A DNA stretch of 61,950 bases from Candidatus Pelearchaeum maunauluense (lineage in GTDB: Archaea > Thermoproteota > Nitrososphaeria_A > Caldarchaeales > Caldarchaeaceae), in contig JANVYQ010000008.1 of NCBI GenBank assembly GCA_030059675.1, forward strand, positions 1-61,950. The letters run 5' to 3'. A model generated the notes under the pieces. The model made no database searches. It saw only the letters and a list, made by a program, of their open reading frames with translations, and was not told the DNA's origin. This document shows, piece by piece, positions 47,489-55,524 of this stretch; the stretch's first letter is position 1, and each line of letters opens with the position of its first letter. A program made the position numbers and the translations under genes.

Positions 47489-48451
47489 ATGAATAATGAT
47501 ACAATTTTAAGTGTTTCAGATCTAAGAAAATACTTCACAACTGCGGAAGGTGTTGTTAGAGCAGTTGATGGAGTAAGCTTTAACGTAAAACATGGTGAAA
47601 CACTAGCACTAGTCGGTGAGTCAGGATCAGGAAAGACAACTACAGGTCACGTTATAATGGGTTTTTATCCACCTGATGGTGGAAAAATAATCTACAAGGG
47701 AGCATACGAGTTATCAATTCCAATGAAGAAGAGACCTCTAGAGTTAAAGAGAGATATACAGATAGTCTTCCAAGATCCTGGCACCTCACTAAACCCGAAA
47801 AGATTGGTTAAAGACATTATTAGCCTACCTCTCCTAGTTCATCGAATCGTCGATAAAAGTAGGGTATATGAGAAAGTGGCGGAGCTACTTGAATATGTTG
47901 GACTAAGTGAGGAATACATGTTCAGGTATCCCCACGAACTTGGTGGAGGAGAGAAACAGCTCGTAGCTATAGCTAGAGCTCTCGCTCCCAACCCATCTTT
48001 CATCATTCTCGATGAATCAACATCAGCTTTAGACGTATCTTCACAAGCAAGAGTACTCAACACACTTGTTAAGATCCAGAATGAACTTAAGCTCACATAC
48101 CTATTGATAACACATGACCTAGGAGTTGTTAGGAATATCTCTCAACGTGTTATGATAATGTACCTGGGGAAAATATATGAAGAGGCACCTACGGAGGACT
48201 TCTTCAAGTCACCTATGCATCCATATACTCAGATGCTCTTGTCATCTATTCCTACATTATCCGAAGAAGATGAAAAGATTAAACCAAGAGGTATAGAATC
48301 AGTAGGTGAGATACCGAGTGCAGTTAAGCCTCCGAGCGGATGTAGATTCCATACGAGATGTCCCTTCACTAAGCAGATATGCATGGAAAAAGATCCTCCA
48401 GACATAGTAGTAAACAACAATCATATAGTTAGATGTTGGCTCTACGCGTGA
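47489..48451 (+). CDS. ABC transporter ATPase DppF/OppF-like
   Basis: 320-residue second ATPase. Walker A GESGSGKTT, Q-loop IVFQDPGTSLNP, Walker B FIILDESTSALDV. The signature reads LGGGEKQLV instead of the usual LSGGQ-type, a small deviation. C-terminal PPSGCRFHTRCPFTKQIC as in the partner. Last gene of the transporter operon. The next gene, convergent, is the M24 peptidase-like enzyme. Confidence 0.93.
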   Translation: MNNDTILSVSDLRKYFTTAEGVVRAVDGVSFNVKHGETLALVGESGSGKTTTGHVIMGFYPPDGGKIIYKGAYELSIPMKKRPLELKRDIQIVFQDPGTSLNPKRLVKDIISLPLLVHRIVDKSRVYEKVAELLEYVGLSEEYMFRYPHELGGGEKQLVAIARALAPNPSFIILDESTSALDVSSQARVLNTLVKIQNELKLTYLLITHDLGVVRNISQRVMIMYLGKIYEEAPTEDFFKSPMHPYTQMLLSSIPTLSEEDEKIKPRGIESVGEIPSAVKPPSGCRFHTRCPFTKQICMEKDPPDIVVNNNHIVRCWLYA

Positions 48452-48484
48452 TCGTTACACCAACATCATGACTCACTTCTAGTA

Positions 48485-49588
48485 TCAAGTATAATCTTCG
48501 ATGTATAATGATTTAGGCAGTGTTGCGAGGTTGATATATCCCATTTTTGATACTACAATATTGTCTTCTAGTCTAACGCCGAAGAGGTTTGGGAGATAGA
48601 TTCCTGGTTCAACTGTAAAGACCATTCCGTTTTTTAGTAGCTCGGTATTTCCTGTTTTGATGAAGGGTGGTTCGTGAACCTCTAACCCTAGACCGTGTCC
48701 AGTTCTATGTATAAAGTATTCCCCGTAACCTTGTGCCTCGATTGTTCTTCGCGCAGCTATATCAACCTCCTCTGCTTTAATATTTTCTCTAATAATATCC
48801 AATGCGGCCTGCTGAGCTCTCAACACTATATTGAATATTTCTAGCTGCTTGCTTGATGGAGTACCACATACAATGGTTCTAGTCAGATCTGAATAGTATC
48901 CTTGATATCTAACGCCGATATCCAGAACAACTATATCGCCTTTATCGATTATCTTATTTGTGGGTTCCTGATGGGGTAACGCAGAATTACTGCCACTCTG
49001 TACTAATGCGAAGGGTACTTCTTCGGCTCCAAGCTCGAGGGCATAATTCTTTATATGCATCATTAATTCTTTCTCCCGGATACCTGCCCTGACATTCTTA
49101 ATCGCATCCAACAAGACTTGATTGTTTTTCTCAGCAGCTTTCTTTAGAATATCAACCTCCTCCAATTCTTTGATCTTCCTCATAGAATATATTAAATCAT
49201 CAATTAGAGAATACTCTATGTTTGTAAGCTTGCTGATGAGGGGGTACACATACTTGAATTGTATTGTTTCTTCAATACCTATCTTCAATTTTCTACTTCT
49301 AGAAAAAATATTTTCGAGTATATTGATTGGGGACTCTGTATCGCTGTAGCTTACTAATTCGAAATCCCTTAATCTACATTTCTCCTCCACTCTCTTCTCC
49401 TCTAACTTGGGTACTATAAGCAGTACTCTATCCTCATCTTTACGTATTATTAAAGTAATCAATCTTTCGAGAGAGATCGCACTATATCCTGAAAAGTAGA
49501 GCATGTTAGGCTCAGAAGTAACCATTATGATATCTATAGCTTTGTCCTCCATTAATCTTCTAATCTTTCTAACTCTATCTTCATACAT
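48485..49588 (-). CDS. M24 family metallopeptidase (Xaa-Pro dipeptidase/creatinase-like)
   Basis: 367 residues with the creatinase N-terminal domain (1-125) and the pita-bread catalytic domain. All five metal ligands of the peptidase type are visible: two Asp in VVLDIGVRYQGYYSDLTRT, His in HRTGHGLGLE, Glu in FTVEPGIY and Glu in VRLEDN. That supports a metallopeptidase rather than a true creatinase, which lacks metals. It may process peptides or hydantoin-derived N-carbamoyl compounds in the island. Ten bases after a cupin gene on the same strand. Confidence 0.9.
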   Translation of the reverse strand: MYEDRVRKIRRLMEDKAIDIIMVTSEPNMLYFSGYSAISLERLITLIIRKDEDRVLLIVPKLEEKRVEEKCRLRDFELVSYSDTESPINILENIFSRSRKLKIGIEETIQFKYVYPLISKLTNIEYSLIDDLIYSMRKIKELEEVDILKKAAEKNNQVLLDAIKNVRAGIREKELMMHIKNYALELGAEEVPFALVQSGSNSALPHQEPTNKIIDKGDIVVLDIGVRYQGYYSDLTRTIVCGTPSSKQLEIFNIVLRAQQAALDIIRENIKAEEVDIAARRTIEAQGYGEYFIHRTGHGLGLEVHEPPFIKTGNTELLKNGMVFTVEPGIYLPNLFGVRLEDNIVVSKMGYINLATLPKSLYIEDYT

Positions 49589-49598
49589 TCTAAACCGC

Positions 49599-49934
49599 CT
49601 ACCTTGGAGGAGAGAGTATCCATAAAATTCTAGCTGGTTTACTGCTGAGGTTTACAGTATAGTGGGGGGTTCCTCTCTTATTGTACATTACCATTCCTTC
49701 TTCTAGTTTAATAGATTCCTTATCTGTCCCGAAGGTTACTTCTCCAGATAATATGTATGCGAATTCATCGTTTTCGCTATGAATACTGTAGCCTTCCTTC
49801 GGAAGCCTCACACCTGGAGAAATCTCAAGAATACCTATCTCTAATTTATCAGTCTTCAAGATTGATACAGCATTGTCTTTAGCGTTGTCCCATAGTTTTC
49901 CATCTATCGTTTGATAAACTATTTTAGCATTCAT
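49599..49934 (-). CDS. Small cupin-domain protein
   Basis: 111-residue single cupin. Core motifs: GYSIHSENDEFAYILSGEV (His, Glu) and MVMYNKRGTPHYTVN (His), so a metal site may be present. Such small cupins act as isomerases, dioxygenases or sugar/acid-binding regulators. It lies upstream of the M24 gene, sharing an operon. The specific activity is unknown. Confidence 0.85.
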   Translation of the reverse strand: MNAKIVYQTIDGKLWDNAKDNAVSILKTDKLEIGILEISPGVRLPKEGYSIHSENDEFAYILSGEVTFGTDKESIKLEEGMVMYNKRGTPHYTVNLSSKPARILWILSPPR

Positions 49935-50066
49935 ACATACATCAAGAAGTTAAACATGATTTAAACATTCGCCTTTAGTAAGACCTCTCATGATGGGGGA
50001 AGATTAGGATGGGAAGCCTTATACATTTGTACATGCATTGTAGAGATACGTGGAGAGTGATTCACT

Positions 50067-51005
50067 GTGAGTAGAATAAGAAGAGGTGGATACTGGAACA
50101 AGATCGCCATAGTAGATCTCTCTAAGAAGCTGGTAAAGTATCTCGAGTTAAATGACTCTATATGTGGTAAGTTTATTGGCGGAATCGGATTAGGGGCAAA
50201 ACTCCTCATAGACAATACTCCTCCGGGAATCGGCCCATTCTCTCTAGAAAATTTAATCATTTATACTGTTGAACCTGTTGAGGGGCTGGTTCTACCTAGC
50301 GCTGCTAGAATGGCTGCTGTCTTCAAGTCTCCACTGACAGGATTCTTCGGTGAATCATTGTGTGGAGGATACATTGGTACGGAGCTTGCTAAAGCAAGTC
50401 TCGACGCAATAATAGTATCAGGCCAGTCGCCTGACCCTGTCTACTTGTTAATACAAGACGGGACTGTAGAAAATTAAGAATGCTTCATATCTATGTGGTC
50501 TAGACACATATGCGACTGAGAAAGAGTTATGGAGTGAACTCGGAGAAGTAATGACAGCATGTATAGGACCTGCTGGAGAAAATTTGGTGAGATTTGCATG
50601 TATAGTTCATGGTCTTTACATGCATGAGAGAAAGAAGCTTAGAGGGGGATTCTTCGGTAGAACGGGCGGAGTACCCACAAGATACTATGAAGGTGGAAGC
50701 TTCGAAGCCTATGAAAAGATTGGTCCAGAAACTTTTAACAAGTTATATGTAAAAAGAGGATTACATGTTTCGCTTGCCCAGTAGCTTGCGGTAGACACTC
50801 TGAAACCTCGGATGGATTGCAGACTGAGGGCCCTGAATATGAAACATTGTTCGCTCTAGGTCCACTCCCATACATAGATAACTTACAGACAATAGTGGAA
50901 GCAAATGATCTTGCAAACAGGCTTGGAATGGATACTATAAGCACGGGGAACGTCATAGCTTTCGCAATGTACTTCCTCGTCATCACTATGTGCATCCTAA
51001 GTTGA
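50067..51005 (+). pseudogene. Broken aldehyde ferredoxin oxidoreductase (AOR) gene
   Basis: Three frames give parts of the tungsten/molybdopterin AOR family: the N-terminal GYWNKIAIVDLSKKLVKY with GGIGLGAKLL, then CIGPAGENLVRFACI, then the Fe-S motif CFACPVACGR and MDTISTGNVIAFAM. A single extra A near 50470 (run of four A) and a second shift near 50770 break the frame, part of the central domain is missing, and the C-terminal half (about 300 residues) is deleted. Not functional as seen. Confidence 0.82.
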
Positions 51006-51107
51006 CGTCAGGTTATGTTTGTCAGAGAATCGTCAAAAAATTAAATCATCAAAATTAGATCAAAAGTAGGATTGTTGGGGTAGTGATCTGCTGGGATGTC
51101 CGTAGCC

Positions 51108-51381
51108 ATGCGCATAATATACGGCTACATATCAGACTACGTTGAATCGTTAAACCCTAACGAAACATAGGTTAAGTTAAGCCCTGCTAAGAAGCTAGTT
51201 CTTAAGCTGCTAGGTGCTGTGAGGTTAGAGACTGTCTACGTTAAGACACCTATCGGTACTGAGGGTGCGGTTAGTATTTACCTAGTTAGTGCCCGAGCTG
51301 CAGCCAGCTCTACACAGACTACCCCACGGCTACACGCAGTTCCTGCAATGCCCTAAGTGCAGCACGAGAACATACCCCTAG
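51108..51381 (+). pseudogene. Broken small zinc-ribbon protein
   Basis: Reading from ATG 51108 gives IIYGYISDYVESLNPNE, an in-frame TAG at 51168-51170, then VKLSPAKKLVLKLLGAVRLE and, after frame changes near 51290 and 51325, CPSCSQLYTDYP and YTQFLQCPKCSTRTYP. The two CxxC pairs suggest a zinc ribbon. Unknown function; broken by a stop and at least two shifts. Confidence 0.5.
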
Positions 51382-51391
51382 GTGATGCGTA

Positions 51392-51601
51392 GTGGTTAGG
51401 GATAGGCAACTATACGTAGCCGCGTTTAAGGAGCTCATAGACGAAGTCATCAGAGAGAACAGGAACGATCCTCAGAAAGCAAAAGAGCTAATAATCAACG
51501 AAGTACTTAGAGAAGCAAAGAAAGCGTTCAAGCCAGAGGAATATGAGGTTATTAAGCAGTACACATTAAGTAGGTTAAGGGAGTTAGGTTATGGATATTA
51601 A
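51392..51601 (+). CDS. Small helical protein of unknown function
   Basis: 69 residues, GTG start preceded by aggtgatg. Predicted to be almost entirely helical and charged (KELIDEVIRENRNDPQKAKE). No family recognised. It overlaps the following glycosyltransferase gene start by 11 bases and may once have been part of that operon. Confidence 0.45.
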   Translation: MVRDRQLYVAAFKELIDEVIRENRNDPQKAKELIINEVLREAKKAFKPEEYEVIKQYTLSRLRELGYGY

Positions 51602-52561
51602 CGTTTTGTTGGTTAATAGTACTTTCGGTAGGCTTGTAAGTGGTAGTGGGCAACATGTATACATGCTCTGGAAGCACCTTAAAGATAAAGTGAATTTCGA
51701 GGTATGGAATGTTGAGAATATCGGTTACATAAACATCCCCAAGCTTAAGAGCATAACCTTCTACCTAAGAGCTAAGAGTAAGGAAATCCCTAAAGACATT
51801 GACATAATCCACATCCATAACCCAAAGTTTGCAGGGCTCTTCAGGAAGGGTAAAAAGAACATTCTTACAATTCATGGAGAGTATGGGGGGAACTAGAGTT
51901 ACAGTATGGTTTCCTAGCAAAACCAATTATCAAGTATATCGACAGAAACGTGAAGAGAGCTGATGTAATAACGACAGTCTCTCCTCACTGGTCTAGACTT
52001 TATGGTTGGAAGTGGATCCCCAACATGGTAGAGCTATCGGAAATCCGCGGCGTTAAGCCAGCCGATGAGAGTTACCTGCTGTTTGTTGGGAGGGATGACC
52101 TAGTAAAGGATTACCCGTTGTTTAGAAGAATAGCGAGAGAAGCTTATGAAAAACTCGGGATTAAGTCACTAGCTTTAGGCGTGGTAAGGGGTGACACGGA
52201 GTTTCTGAAGCACGCGAAGGTGGCTTGGGAACATGTAATAAGCTTCATGAAGTCAGCCCACGTATTGGTCATAACTTCAAGGTATGAAGGGTTCCCAACC
52301 ACCTTGCTAGAGGCGTGGGCTTCTGGATGACCTGTTGTGGCAAGGGAGATCCCGCCACTAGCTGAGCTCCAGAAGCTCTACCCAGGCTCAATGCTCCTAT
52401 TCGACGGCACCGTAGAGTCTGCATTGTCGAGGATACGCTCTCTACCCCACGAGGATGTTAGGAGGCGTGTTGTAGAGAGCGGACTACAGGTAGTAAAGAA
52501 CTTTGATGCTCCTATAGTGGCAGAGAAGTATTATAGACTCTACAAAGAGGTGATAAGCTAA
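51591..52561 (+). pseudogene. GT4-type glycosyltransferase broken by frameshift and stop
   Basis: Glycosyltransferase of the GT-B fold (about 320 residues when joined). Parts: INVLLVNSTFGRLVSGSGQHVYML, then after a frame change near 51890 ADVITTVSPHWSRLYGWKWIPN and LLFVGRDDLVKDYPLF, and MKSAHVLVITSRYEGFPTTLLEAWASG. An in-frame TGA at 52328-52330 follows, after which the same frame continues PVVAREIPPLAE. The conserved donor-site Glu (EGFP) is present. Probably for surface polysaccharide or glycoprotein; now broken. Confidence 0.78.
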
Positions 52562-53011
52562 TGATACTTGATGTGGGTAGTGGGCACAACCCTAGGGGAG
52601 ACGTAAACGTAGACCTATACAGAGATTGGACACCACATACATTTGGCAAGAAAGTAGTGAGGAAGAATCTGGTGCAAGCCGACGCTCACATGCTTCCTTT
52701 TAGGGATTCGTGTTTTGATGTGGTTCTATCTTTCCACCTGTTGGAGCACTTAGATAATCCCATACAAGAGTTGCGAGAGTTCGAGAGGGTAAGCAGACAT
52801 AGAGTAATAGTAGCTGTTCCACACCCCATTCACGAAATAATTGTAAGACTATTTGGCAAGCCAAATCCTAAACATAAATGTTTTTTCTCCTAGCTTTTTT
52901 AAGAAGAGGGGTTATAGTGTGCGGTTTAGAAAATATAGGATTTCCCTTTTTAGGGGTAGACTGAAGATTCCCTACCCTATCTGGATAATAGCTGATAAGG
53001 TGATAGCATGA
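52561..53011 (+). pseudogene. SAM-dependent methyltransferase with frameshift near its end
   Basis: Class I methyltransferase of about 149 residues if joined. SAM motif I MILDVGSGHNPRGDVNVD, motif II region QADAHMLPFRDSCFDVVLS, motif FHLLEHLDNP. After a homopolymer run (TTTTTT, about 52880-52886) the frame stops; the alternative frame continues FFKKRGYSVRFRKYRISLF to a TGA at 53009-53011. The start overlaps the glycosyltransferase stop (TAATG). One base would restore it. Confidence 0.7.
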
Positions 53012-53295
53012 GGCTGTTAATTTTGGGTCTTGACGGGTTAGAATATAAGCTGGTTGAAAGATGGAACCTCGAAGTTTTCAAGCAAAAAGTCTACGGCAAG
53101 CATGACGTGTCGTTTTTCAGGAACATATTTACTTCGATAGTTTGGGCTAGCTTCTTACTGGGAGAGAATGCGGAAAAACTTGGATTCACGGTTGAAAGTC
53201 TTAGGGATAGACATGTACCACAGAAAGTCAGACCCTTGTGGAAACTACGGAGAAGGCTCATAAAAAGGAGTCTAGGCAGTTTCAAGCCCTTATAG
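53008..53295 (+). pseudogene. Truncated phosphodiesterase/nucleotide pyrophosphatase-like gene
   Basis: 95 residues starting MRLLILGLDGLEYKLVERW, the N-terminal metal-binding Asp region of type I phosphodiesterase/nucleotide pyrophosphatases of the alkaline phosphatase superfamily, and TSIVWASFLLGENAE. The usual protein is over 300 residues. The frame stops 15 bases before dispersed repeat copy C, which appears to have cut the gene. ATG overlaps the end of the methyltransferase frame. Confidence 0.6.
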
Positions 53296-53309
53296 GTAAT
53301 TCTATAATG

Positions 53310-53389
53310 GATGAACCCATGAGGAGCCCCGAGGCTGATGAATCCCAAGACCTACGCATGCCCATGAAAGACTACGCAGGTCAGAACCC
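53310..53389 (+). repeat. Dispersed repeat, copy C
   Basis: 80 bases that match the inverse of 10108-10187 with a single mismatch, so this copy is in the opposite orientation to copies A and B. In this orientation it encodes part of the same peptide tail (DEPMRSPEADESQD, then PMKDYAGQNP). It marks the right edge of the decayed gene region; 53393-53612 after it shows no supported feature. Confidence 0.65.
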
Positions 53390-53612
53390 GCACTTCTCAG
53401 GGTCGACCATCCTCTCCATCGTTCTCCTCTTCTTGTTTCTTGCTGCTCTCCTTAGCGGTGTCCCGCACTGCGGGCATCTTAGGGATTCTGTCTTCAGGTA
53501 CTCACAGCAGTGTGAGCAGTACCTGTATCCCTGGCTGTATGAGCTTCCTCCCAAGCCCGCCTATCTCCACGCCTTTAACGCAGGTATATGAGCGTAGCGC
53601 CCGCCGCGCGTG

Positions 53613-54074
53613 CTAGCCAATCCTCGCGTATATATTCTTGGCGCGCTCCATTATCTGCTGCCTCTTCTCCTCGCGCGTGTCCATTATCCTGACCAGCCTG
53701 ATCGCGGCTGGGCATCTCCTCACCGTGTCAACCTGCTCTATGCCAGCCGCCATGAACGCGGCCTCCGCCCTGCTCGGCGAGACAGGTATCTCCAGCCTAC
53801 CGACAGTCTCGCCATCCCTATACCATATCTCCAGTCTGCACCTCCCCGCGCTTCCACGCTCCTGCATCTCCCCCAGCGAGTAGCCTGGGATAGCCGGCGC
53901 GTTGAACACGGCACCGTAGATATCCTCACGCCTAACATCCCTGCCCCTAACCCTCACCTCGAACACCAGCACCGTGTGATGCCCGTTCTTCCTAGCTATC
54001 CGCGGCATCGCCGCGTTAGCATGTGCGGAGCCTAGTATAAGCTCTAGGGGCCTCCCAAGCGTATATCCACGCAC
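53613..54074 (-). CDS. Uncharacterised protein next to CRISPR array 1
   Basis: 153 residues, mixed alpha/beta, beginning GYTLGRPLELILGSAHANA and ending with a helical charged tail. I recognise no family. GC-rich codon use fits the chromosome background rather than the AT-rich island. It is transcribed in the same direction as the crRNA strand and starts only ten bases past the last repeat of array 1, so read-through from the array is possible. Confidence 0.55.
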   Translation of the reverse strand: MRGYTLGRPLELILGSAHANAAMPRIARKNGHHTVLVFEVRVRGRDVRREDIYGAVFNAPAIPGYSLGEMQERGSAGRCRLEIWYRDGETVGRLEIPVSPSRAEAAFMAAGIEQVDTVRRCPAAIRLVRIMDTREEKRQQIMERAKNIYARIG

Positions 54075-54083
54075 CCCAATAAT

Positions 54084-54175
54084 CTTTCAATTCCTTTTTG
54101 GATTTCTGATGCTCTGATATTATATGCTGGATGACCTCGTCTATTAGCGTCTTTCAATTCCTTTTTGGATTTCTG
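54084..54175 (-). CRISPR. CRISPR array 1, trailer block (2 repeats)
   Basis: Two exact 25-nt repeats (54084-54108 and 54151-54175) with a 42-nt spacer. The plus strand starts ctttcaattcc and ends ttggatttctg; on the minus strand the repeat ends in ATTGAAAG, the usual archaeal 5' crRNA handle, so crRNA is read on the minus strand. A 755-base insertion separates this block from the next repeat. Confidence 0.93.
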
Positions 54176-54315
54176 TTATTTTTATATTTTATACACGAGG
54201 TCCCAGTATCAGCTAAGACAACTCCACTAACAGCTAAAGTCCCGCCAATTCCACTATTCGCCAAGTGCAATGGAGCCATTTCTAAGCACATTTTATATCC
54301 CTCCTTGTTGAGCGG

Positions 54316-54401
54316 GTGTCAAATCTTCACTCCTTTTTGCTTTAAAAAATAAGGAGGGTTGAGCCATGTAGTAATGTGTCAAATCTTCACCCCTTTTCGC
54401 T
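54316..54401 (-). repeat. Pair of diverged 26-nt repeats, 60-nt period
   Basis: 54316-54341 and 54376-54401 share gtgtcaaatcttcac followed by a C/T-rich end, with three differences in 26. They are 60 bases apart, close to the CRISPR period, and on the minus strand include AAAAGGRGTGAAG, partly similar to the main repeat. The right copy overlaps the 3' end of the Cys-rich peptide gene. May be remnants of another CRISPR repeat, or a regulatory duplication. Confidence 0.45.
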
Positions 54402-54485
54402 GATGGATGTCACGCAGCATCCACAGCCGCACCAGCACGCATCCTCTTTCTTCTCTTTCTCAGCCCTTACTTTCTCTATCGGCAT
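54387..54485 (-). CDS. 32-residue cysteine-rich peptide
   Basis: A short frame divergent from the HxlR gene: MPIEKVRAEKEKKEDA, then CWCGCGCC (residues 17-24, five Cys in eight positions), then VTSISEKG. The first half is a charged helix. The Cys cluster suggests binding of a soft metal or Fe-S/thiol chemistry, as in metallothionein-like peptides; no family is recognised. The 90-base divergent region shared with the HxlR gene, with a palindrome, suggests that the regulator controls it. The stop lies inside the 26-nt repeat. Confidence 0.5.
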   Translation of the reverse strand: MPIEKVRAEKEKKEDACWCGCGCCVTSISEKG

Positions 54486-54513
54486 GGCTGTCACCTGCGT
54501 AAATTATTTACAT

Positions 54514-54535
54514 TTGAAAGTATTTATACTTTCAA
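54514..54535. promoter_or_regulatory. Palindromic operator between Cys-rich peptide and HxlR gene
   Basis: Perfect 10-base arms TTGAAAGTAT and ATACTTTCAA separated by TT. The centre includes a TATA-like atttatac. A second inverted repeat, GTAAAG and CTTTAC, follows before the ATG. The position in the divergent region fits a dimeric HxlR (winged helix) binding site, blocking the promoter of its own gene and perhaps of the peptide. Confidence 0.6.
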
Positions 54536-54575
54536 GAGGAAAGTAAAGAAAGTCACTTTACGGGGGGATAGTGAG

Positions 54576-54956
54576 ATGGAAAATAACATGCCATTCAAAT
54601 GCTCAATGGTGAAGAAACCCGGTGACCTTTGCCCATGCAGTCTGGAAGGCGTGATGAGCATTATTGGAAAGAAGTGGTCGATTCTCATAATTGGTACGTT
54701 AGGCAATCACAGGAGGCTAAGATACAACGAATTGCAGGAGAAATTGGGAAAGATCAGTCCTAAAACACTTACCGCAAGACTGAAGGAATTGGAGAGTATA
54801 GGGTTAGTAGGCAGACAAAGCTTTAACGAAATTCCTCCAAGGGTTGAGTATTTCTTGACTGAAGAGGGAGAAAAGTTGTTTAATTCGTTGCTCCCTCTTA
54901 TAAGATGGGCGATCGAAAGAGATCATAGATCTTTCAATTTCTTTTTGGATTTCTGA
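54576..54956 (+). CDS. HxlR-family transcription regulator ending inside a CRISPR repeat
   Basis: 126-residue winged-helix regulator. Core: GVMSIIGKKWSILIIGTLG, RYNELQEKLGKISPKTLTARLKEL (recognition helix) and GLVGRQSFNEIPPRVEYFLTEEG (wing). Cys9, Cys19 and Cys21 (LCPC) near the N-terminus could sense thiols, metals or oxidants. The last residues SFNFFLDF and the stop TGA are encoded by the repeat at 54931-54955, which differs from consensus by one base. The gene sits within array 1, in the direction opposite to the crRNA. Confidence 0.85.
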   Translation: MENNMPFKCSMVKKPGDLCPCSLEGVMSIIGKKWSILIIGTLGNHRRLRYNELQEKLGKISPKTLTARLKELESIGLVGRQSFNEIPPRVEYFLTEEGEKLFNSLLPLIRWAIERDHRSFNFFLDF

Positions 54957-55020
54957 GACCCCATGTTTAGTTAAGAATGAAATGTTGTGTGAAATCTTTC
55001 AATTCCTTTTTGGATTTCTG
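54931..55020 (-). CRISPR. CRISPR array 1, middle block (2 repeats)
   Basis: Repeats at 54931-54955 (one mismatch: T for C at position 10) and 54996-55020 (exact), with a 40-nt spacer. The first is the one that encodes the HxlR C-terminus. A 204-base insertion with the zinc-ribbon gene follows before the next repeat. Confidence 0.9.
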
Positions 55021-55073
55021 GTACCATTAGGGGTATTGGCTTCATTTCACCACCTCCTTCTTAAAGAAAAAAA

Positions 55074-55211
55074 TTAGGGGGCTGGGACTGTTGCCTCGGC
55101 TCCCCATCCCCCCTCATACCAGCTGCCCCCGCATTCGGGGCAGATTTTCTCGCCGTATGGGCCTTCACGGGGTTTCACCCTCTGGCCGCAGTAGGGGCAT
55201 GGTTCCTTCAT
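55074..55211 (-). CDS. 45-residue zinc-ribbon protein inside CRISPR array 1
   Basis: Small frame MKEPCPYCGQRVKPREG...EKICPECGGSWYEGG with two CxxC pairs separated by 16 residues, a classical zinc ribbon as in small archaeal and viral proteins. It fills the oversized interval between two repeats, on the crRNA strand. A strong Shine-Dalgarno-like aaggaggtggtgaa follows its stop, in front of an ATG near 55043 that runs into the next repeat, suggesting that a second gene was cut away. Function unknown. Confidence 0.6.
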   Translation of the reverse strand: MKEPCPYCGQRVKPREGPYGEKICPECGGSWYEGGWGAEATVPAP

Positions 55212-55224
55212 ATCTGCACCCTCC

Positions 55225-55509
55225 CTTTCAATTCCTTTTTGGATTTCTGCTAAACAAATAATTAACTTTCAACAACAACACGTTCACTTTCAATTCCTTT
55301 TTGGATTTCTGCTCAACCTCGTACACCACGCCCTCAAAAACAGTAATATTCTTTCAATTCCTTTTTGGATTTCTGTCACGTAGAATCTGTATATGCTGGC
55401 GAATGTGTTGATGTTCTTTCAATTCCTTTTTGGATTTCTGGAAGAGCATAGGCCGCGGGTAATACTAAGCGAGCCAGAAGTAAGCTTTCAATTCCTTTTT
55501 GGATTTCTG
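55225..55509 (-). CRISPR. CRISPR array 1, leader-proximal block (5 repeats)
   Basis: Five exact repeats start at 55225, 55287, 55351, 55416 and 55485, with spacers of 37-44 nt. crRNA is read on the minus strand, so the leader should lie to the right; only 15 bases after the last repeat a 75-base element shared with array 2 begins (55525). Confidence 0.95.
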
Positions 55510-55524
55510 AGACGTCAGGTGGAG

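Noticed and set aside
48485..49588. M24 gene as a true creatinase
   Set aside because: All five metal-binding residues of metallopeptidases are present, while true creatinases lack the metal site; a peptidase-type reaction is more likely.
52328..52330. In-frame TGA in the glycosyltransferase as selenocysteine or recoded codon
   Set aside because: The gene also carries an independent frameshift near 51890, there is no conserved Cys at this position of the family (ASG-x-PVV), and no SECIS-like structure was noticed. A plain nonsense mutation is simpler.
53238..53591. 117-residue plus-strand frame across repeat copy C
   Set aside because: It joins out-of-frame phosphodiesterase sequence, the repeat and non-coding sequence; only the part within the repeat resembles the peptide tail of copy B.
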